NCBI GenBank assembly: GCA_029267975.1
Contig: JAJUHH010000170.1
Location: forward strand, 1 to 6,575
DNA: 6,575 nt
Direction: 5' to 3'
DNA from: Clostridiales bacterium
GTDB taxonomy: Bacteria; Bacillota; Clostridia; Lachnospirales; Lachnospiraceae
Positions within the stretch are counted from its first letter, which is position 1. Each line of letters begins with the position of its first letter. The translations under genes and the position numbers were made by a program. Under the pieces are notes generated by a model. It made no database searches. It saw only the letters and a list, made by a program, of their open reading frames with translations, and was not told the DNA's origin. Positions 5,519 through 6,575 of the stretch are shown here, piece after piece.

Positions 5519-5545
5519 GCATAAATTTCGAAAAAGTATTAAGAT
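5517..5545 (+). promoter_or_regulatory. Candidate promoter of the LacI-family regulator
   Basis: TTGCAT (5517-5522), 17 bases, then TAAGAT (5540-5545): good matches to both sigma-A boxes at ideal spacing. Start of transcription would be near 5552, leaving a leader of about 157 bases before the GTG start, longer than usual. Confidence 0.5.
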
Positions 5546-5558
5546 AAATTATAAGAAT

Positions 5559-5584
5559 TGGTAAATTAAGTGAGAAATTTACCA
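5559..5584 (+). repeat. Nine-bp inverted repeat at the predicted 5' end of the regulator transcript
   Basis: TGGTAAATT and AATTTACCA are perfect inverted repeats separated by eight bases. If transcription starts near 5552 this would be a hairpin within the first 35 bases of the mRNA; as DNA it could be a binding site for a dimeric regulator. The TTTT after it is too short for a clear terminator. Confidence 0.5.
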
Positions 5585-5659
5585 TTTTGAATTGTCATTA
5601 GCAATATAAAATGATATGCAAATCAAAAAAATATGTGCAATGTGCTTAGATTGATATAT

Positions 5660-5673
5660 AGAAAACGATTAAG
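5660..5673 (+). promoter_or_regulatory. LacI/CcpA-like operator, copy 2
   Basis: Second identical AGAAAACGATTAAG, 186 bp from the first, lying in the leader 36 bp before the regulator's start codon. Two identical sites flanking a regulator's promoter fit autoregulation, possibly by looping or roadblock; this is inference. Confidence 0.5.
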
Positions 5674-5695
5674 CATGGTAGAATTAAGTTATAGT

Positions 5696-5701
5696 AAGGA
5701 G
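5696..5701 (+). promoter_or_regulatory. Ribosome binding site that fixes a GTG start
   Basis: AAGGAG is seven bases before GTG 5709. The nearer ATG at 5704 is followed at once by TAG and is not usable, so GTG is taken as the start of the regulator. Confidence 0.8.
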
Positions 5702-5708
5702 TCATGTA

Positions 5709-6575
5709 GTGGTATCAATCAAAGATGTAGCAGCAAAATGCGGGGTTTCGGTGGCTACTGTGAGCAAGGCTCTAAATGATCACAGTGATATATCACAGGC
5801 TACCAAGGAACTAGTGAAGCGGGTTGCCAAGGAGATGGGGTATTTCCCGAATTCGTCTGCCAGAGCTTTGAAGACAAATCGGACCTATAATCTGGGTGTG
5901 CTGTTTGTGGACGATACCCAAAGCGGCTTGACCCATGAATATTTTGCCAAGGTTCTGGACAGCTTTAAGGTTGAGGCAGAGAAGAATGGTTATGATATTA
6001 CTTTTATCAGCAAACATACCGTTCGTAAAAATATGTCTTATTATGAACACAGCAAATACCGGGGCGTTGACGGTGTTGTAATCGCCTGCATCGATTTTAA
6101 CGATCCGCAAGTAGCGGAGCTGATCGCGGGAGAGCTTCCGGTGGTTACGATTGATCATGTGTTTGATAATCGGACAGCAATTATTTCAGACAATATCAAG
6201 GGCATGAAGGATTTGATCACTTATATTTATGAGATGGGTCATAGGAAGATCGCCTATATCCATGGGGCGGATTCCTCTGTAACACGCAACCGGGTAGGCA
6301 GCTTTTATAAAACCATGGGCGAGCTTGGCATAGAGGTATCGGATGCTTATATTAAAAGCGGTATATACCATGATCCCGATCGGACGGCCGAGCTGACAAG
6401 AGAGCTTTTAAAGCTGAAGGACAGACCCACCTGTATTATATTTCCCGATGATTTTGCCTGCATCGGCGGAATTAATGTCATCAAGGAGATGGGACTTCGC
6501 ATACCGGAGGATATTTCTATTGCCGGATATGACGGAATAACCCTATCTCAGGTATTGGATCCTAGATTAACCACC
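5709..6575 (+). CDS. LacI-family transcriptional regulator (C-terminus beyond window)
   Basis: Dimeric DNA-binding regulator, usually a repressor released or activated by a sugar-like ligand. The first 289 codons are present, with no stop; full members have about 330-345 residues, so about 45-55 are missing. Residues 3-23 are the family helix-turn-helix (SIKDVAAKCGVSVATVSKAL), with VATVSKAL as recognition helix; residues 46-59 contain the hinge pattern FPNSSARALKTNRT, whose Leu54 is the position that inserts into the minor groove. From residue 60 comes a periplasmic-binding-protein-like core: NLGVLFVDD, the GVDGVVIA strand, LPVVTIDHV, HRKIAYIHG, TCIIFPDDFACIGGINVIKEMG and ISIAGYDG, all typical. 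The ligand cannot be told from sequence. It is divergent from the ATPase operon, and the operator-like repeats upstream suggest autoregulation. Neighbouring metabolic targets may lie further right. Confidence 0.93.
   Translation, partial: MVSIKDVAAKCGVSVATVSKALNDHSDISQATKELVKRVAKEMGYFPNSSARALKTNRTYNLGVLFVDDTQSGLTHEYFAKVLDSFKVEAEKNGYDITFISKHTVRKNMSYYEHSKYRGVDGVVIACIDFNDPQVAELIAGELPVVTIDHVFDNRTAIISDNIKGMKDLITYIYEMGHRKIAYIHGADSSVTRNRVGSFYKTMGELGIEVSDAYIKSGIYHDPDRTAELTRELLKLKDRPTCIIFPDDFACIGGINVIKEMGLRIPEDISIAGYDGITLSQVLDPRLTT

Larger units (their letters stand above)
5291..5708. other. Divergent intergenic region, AT-rich, 418 bp
   Basis: No convincing gene lies here. It separates the leftward ATPase operon from the rightward regulator and holds a candidate promoter for each, an approximately 70-80 base ATPase leader, operator-like repeats, an inverted repeat and the regulator's ribosome site, listed separately. 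The stretch from about 5385 to 5640 is strongly AT-rich with runs of A. Confidence 0.8.

Noticed and set aside
5811..6371. Two open frames on the minus strand (6158-5811 and 6371-6186) opposite the regulator gene.
   Set aside because: They are antisense to a clear LacI-family coding region, lack ribosome sites and show no recognisable protein features.

Overview
The window holds most of a V/A-type (vacuolar/archaeal-type) ATPase operon on the minus strand. Across an AT-rich divergent intergenic region it is followed by the 5' part of a LacI-family repressor gene on the plus strand. Very strong AGGAGG ribosome binding sites, moderately low GC coding sequence, very AT-rich spacers and a bacterial ntp-type ATPase next to a LacI regulator suggest an anaerobic Firmicute, probably a clostridium such as a Lachnospiraceae member. 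That assignment is inference from style, not a database match.

In transcription order (right to left) the ATPase genes are: the small coiled-coil peripheral stalk subunit (ntpF type, 5290-4979), subunit C (ntpC, 4929-3892), subunit I (ntpI, 3725-1815, interrupted), the membrane rotor subunit K (ntpK, 1771-1355), subunit F (ntpG type, 1306-998), subunit E (ntpE, 949-383) and the first 119 codons of catalytic subunit A (ntpA, 357-1, cut by the window edge). Subunits B and D are presumably beyond the left edge. Gaps are 25-50 bp, except for 166 bp between ntpC and ntpI. Together these encode the ion-translocating ring and stator (K, I), the rotor adaptor and shaft (C, F), the peripheral stalks (E plus the small stalk subunit) and the start of the catalytic head (A).

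Two features stand out. First, ntpI carries an in-frame TAA at 2948-2946 (codon 260 of about 637). The reading frame continues past it with family-typical sequence, so this is a very recent nonsense mutation, a sequencing error, or a subunit made in two pieces. Second, the ntpC-ntpI spacer is an imperfect tandem array of about 51 bp units. Each carries a Shine-Dalgarno sequence, and the upstream copies are locked in self-complementary hairpins (GGAGGATATATCCTCC twice, and a third GGAGG/CCTCC stem). The last copy is the free ribosome binding site of ntpI. This looks like a duplicated translation-initiation region that could act as an RNA switch on subunit I.

The divergent region (5291-5708) contains a plausible promoter for each direction, a 9-bp inverted repeat near the predicted lacI-type transcript start, and two identical 14-bp copies of a LacI/CcpA-like operator (AGAAAACGATTAAG) with a third partial copy on the -35 of the plus-strand promoter. 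The regulator starts at GTG 5709 and runs off the right edge after 289 codons. Its effector cannot be told from the sequence, and a regulatory link to the ATPase operon is only a possibility.
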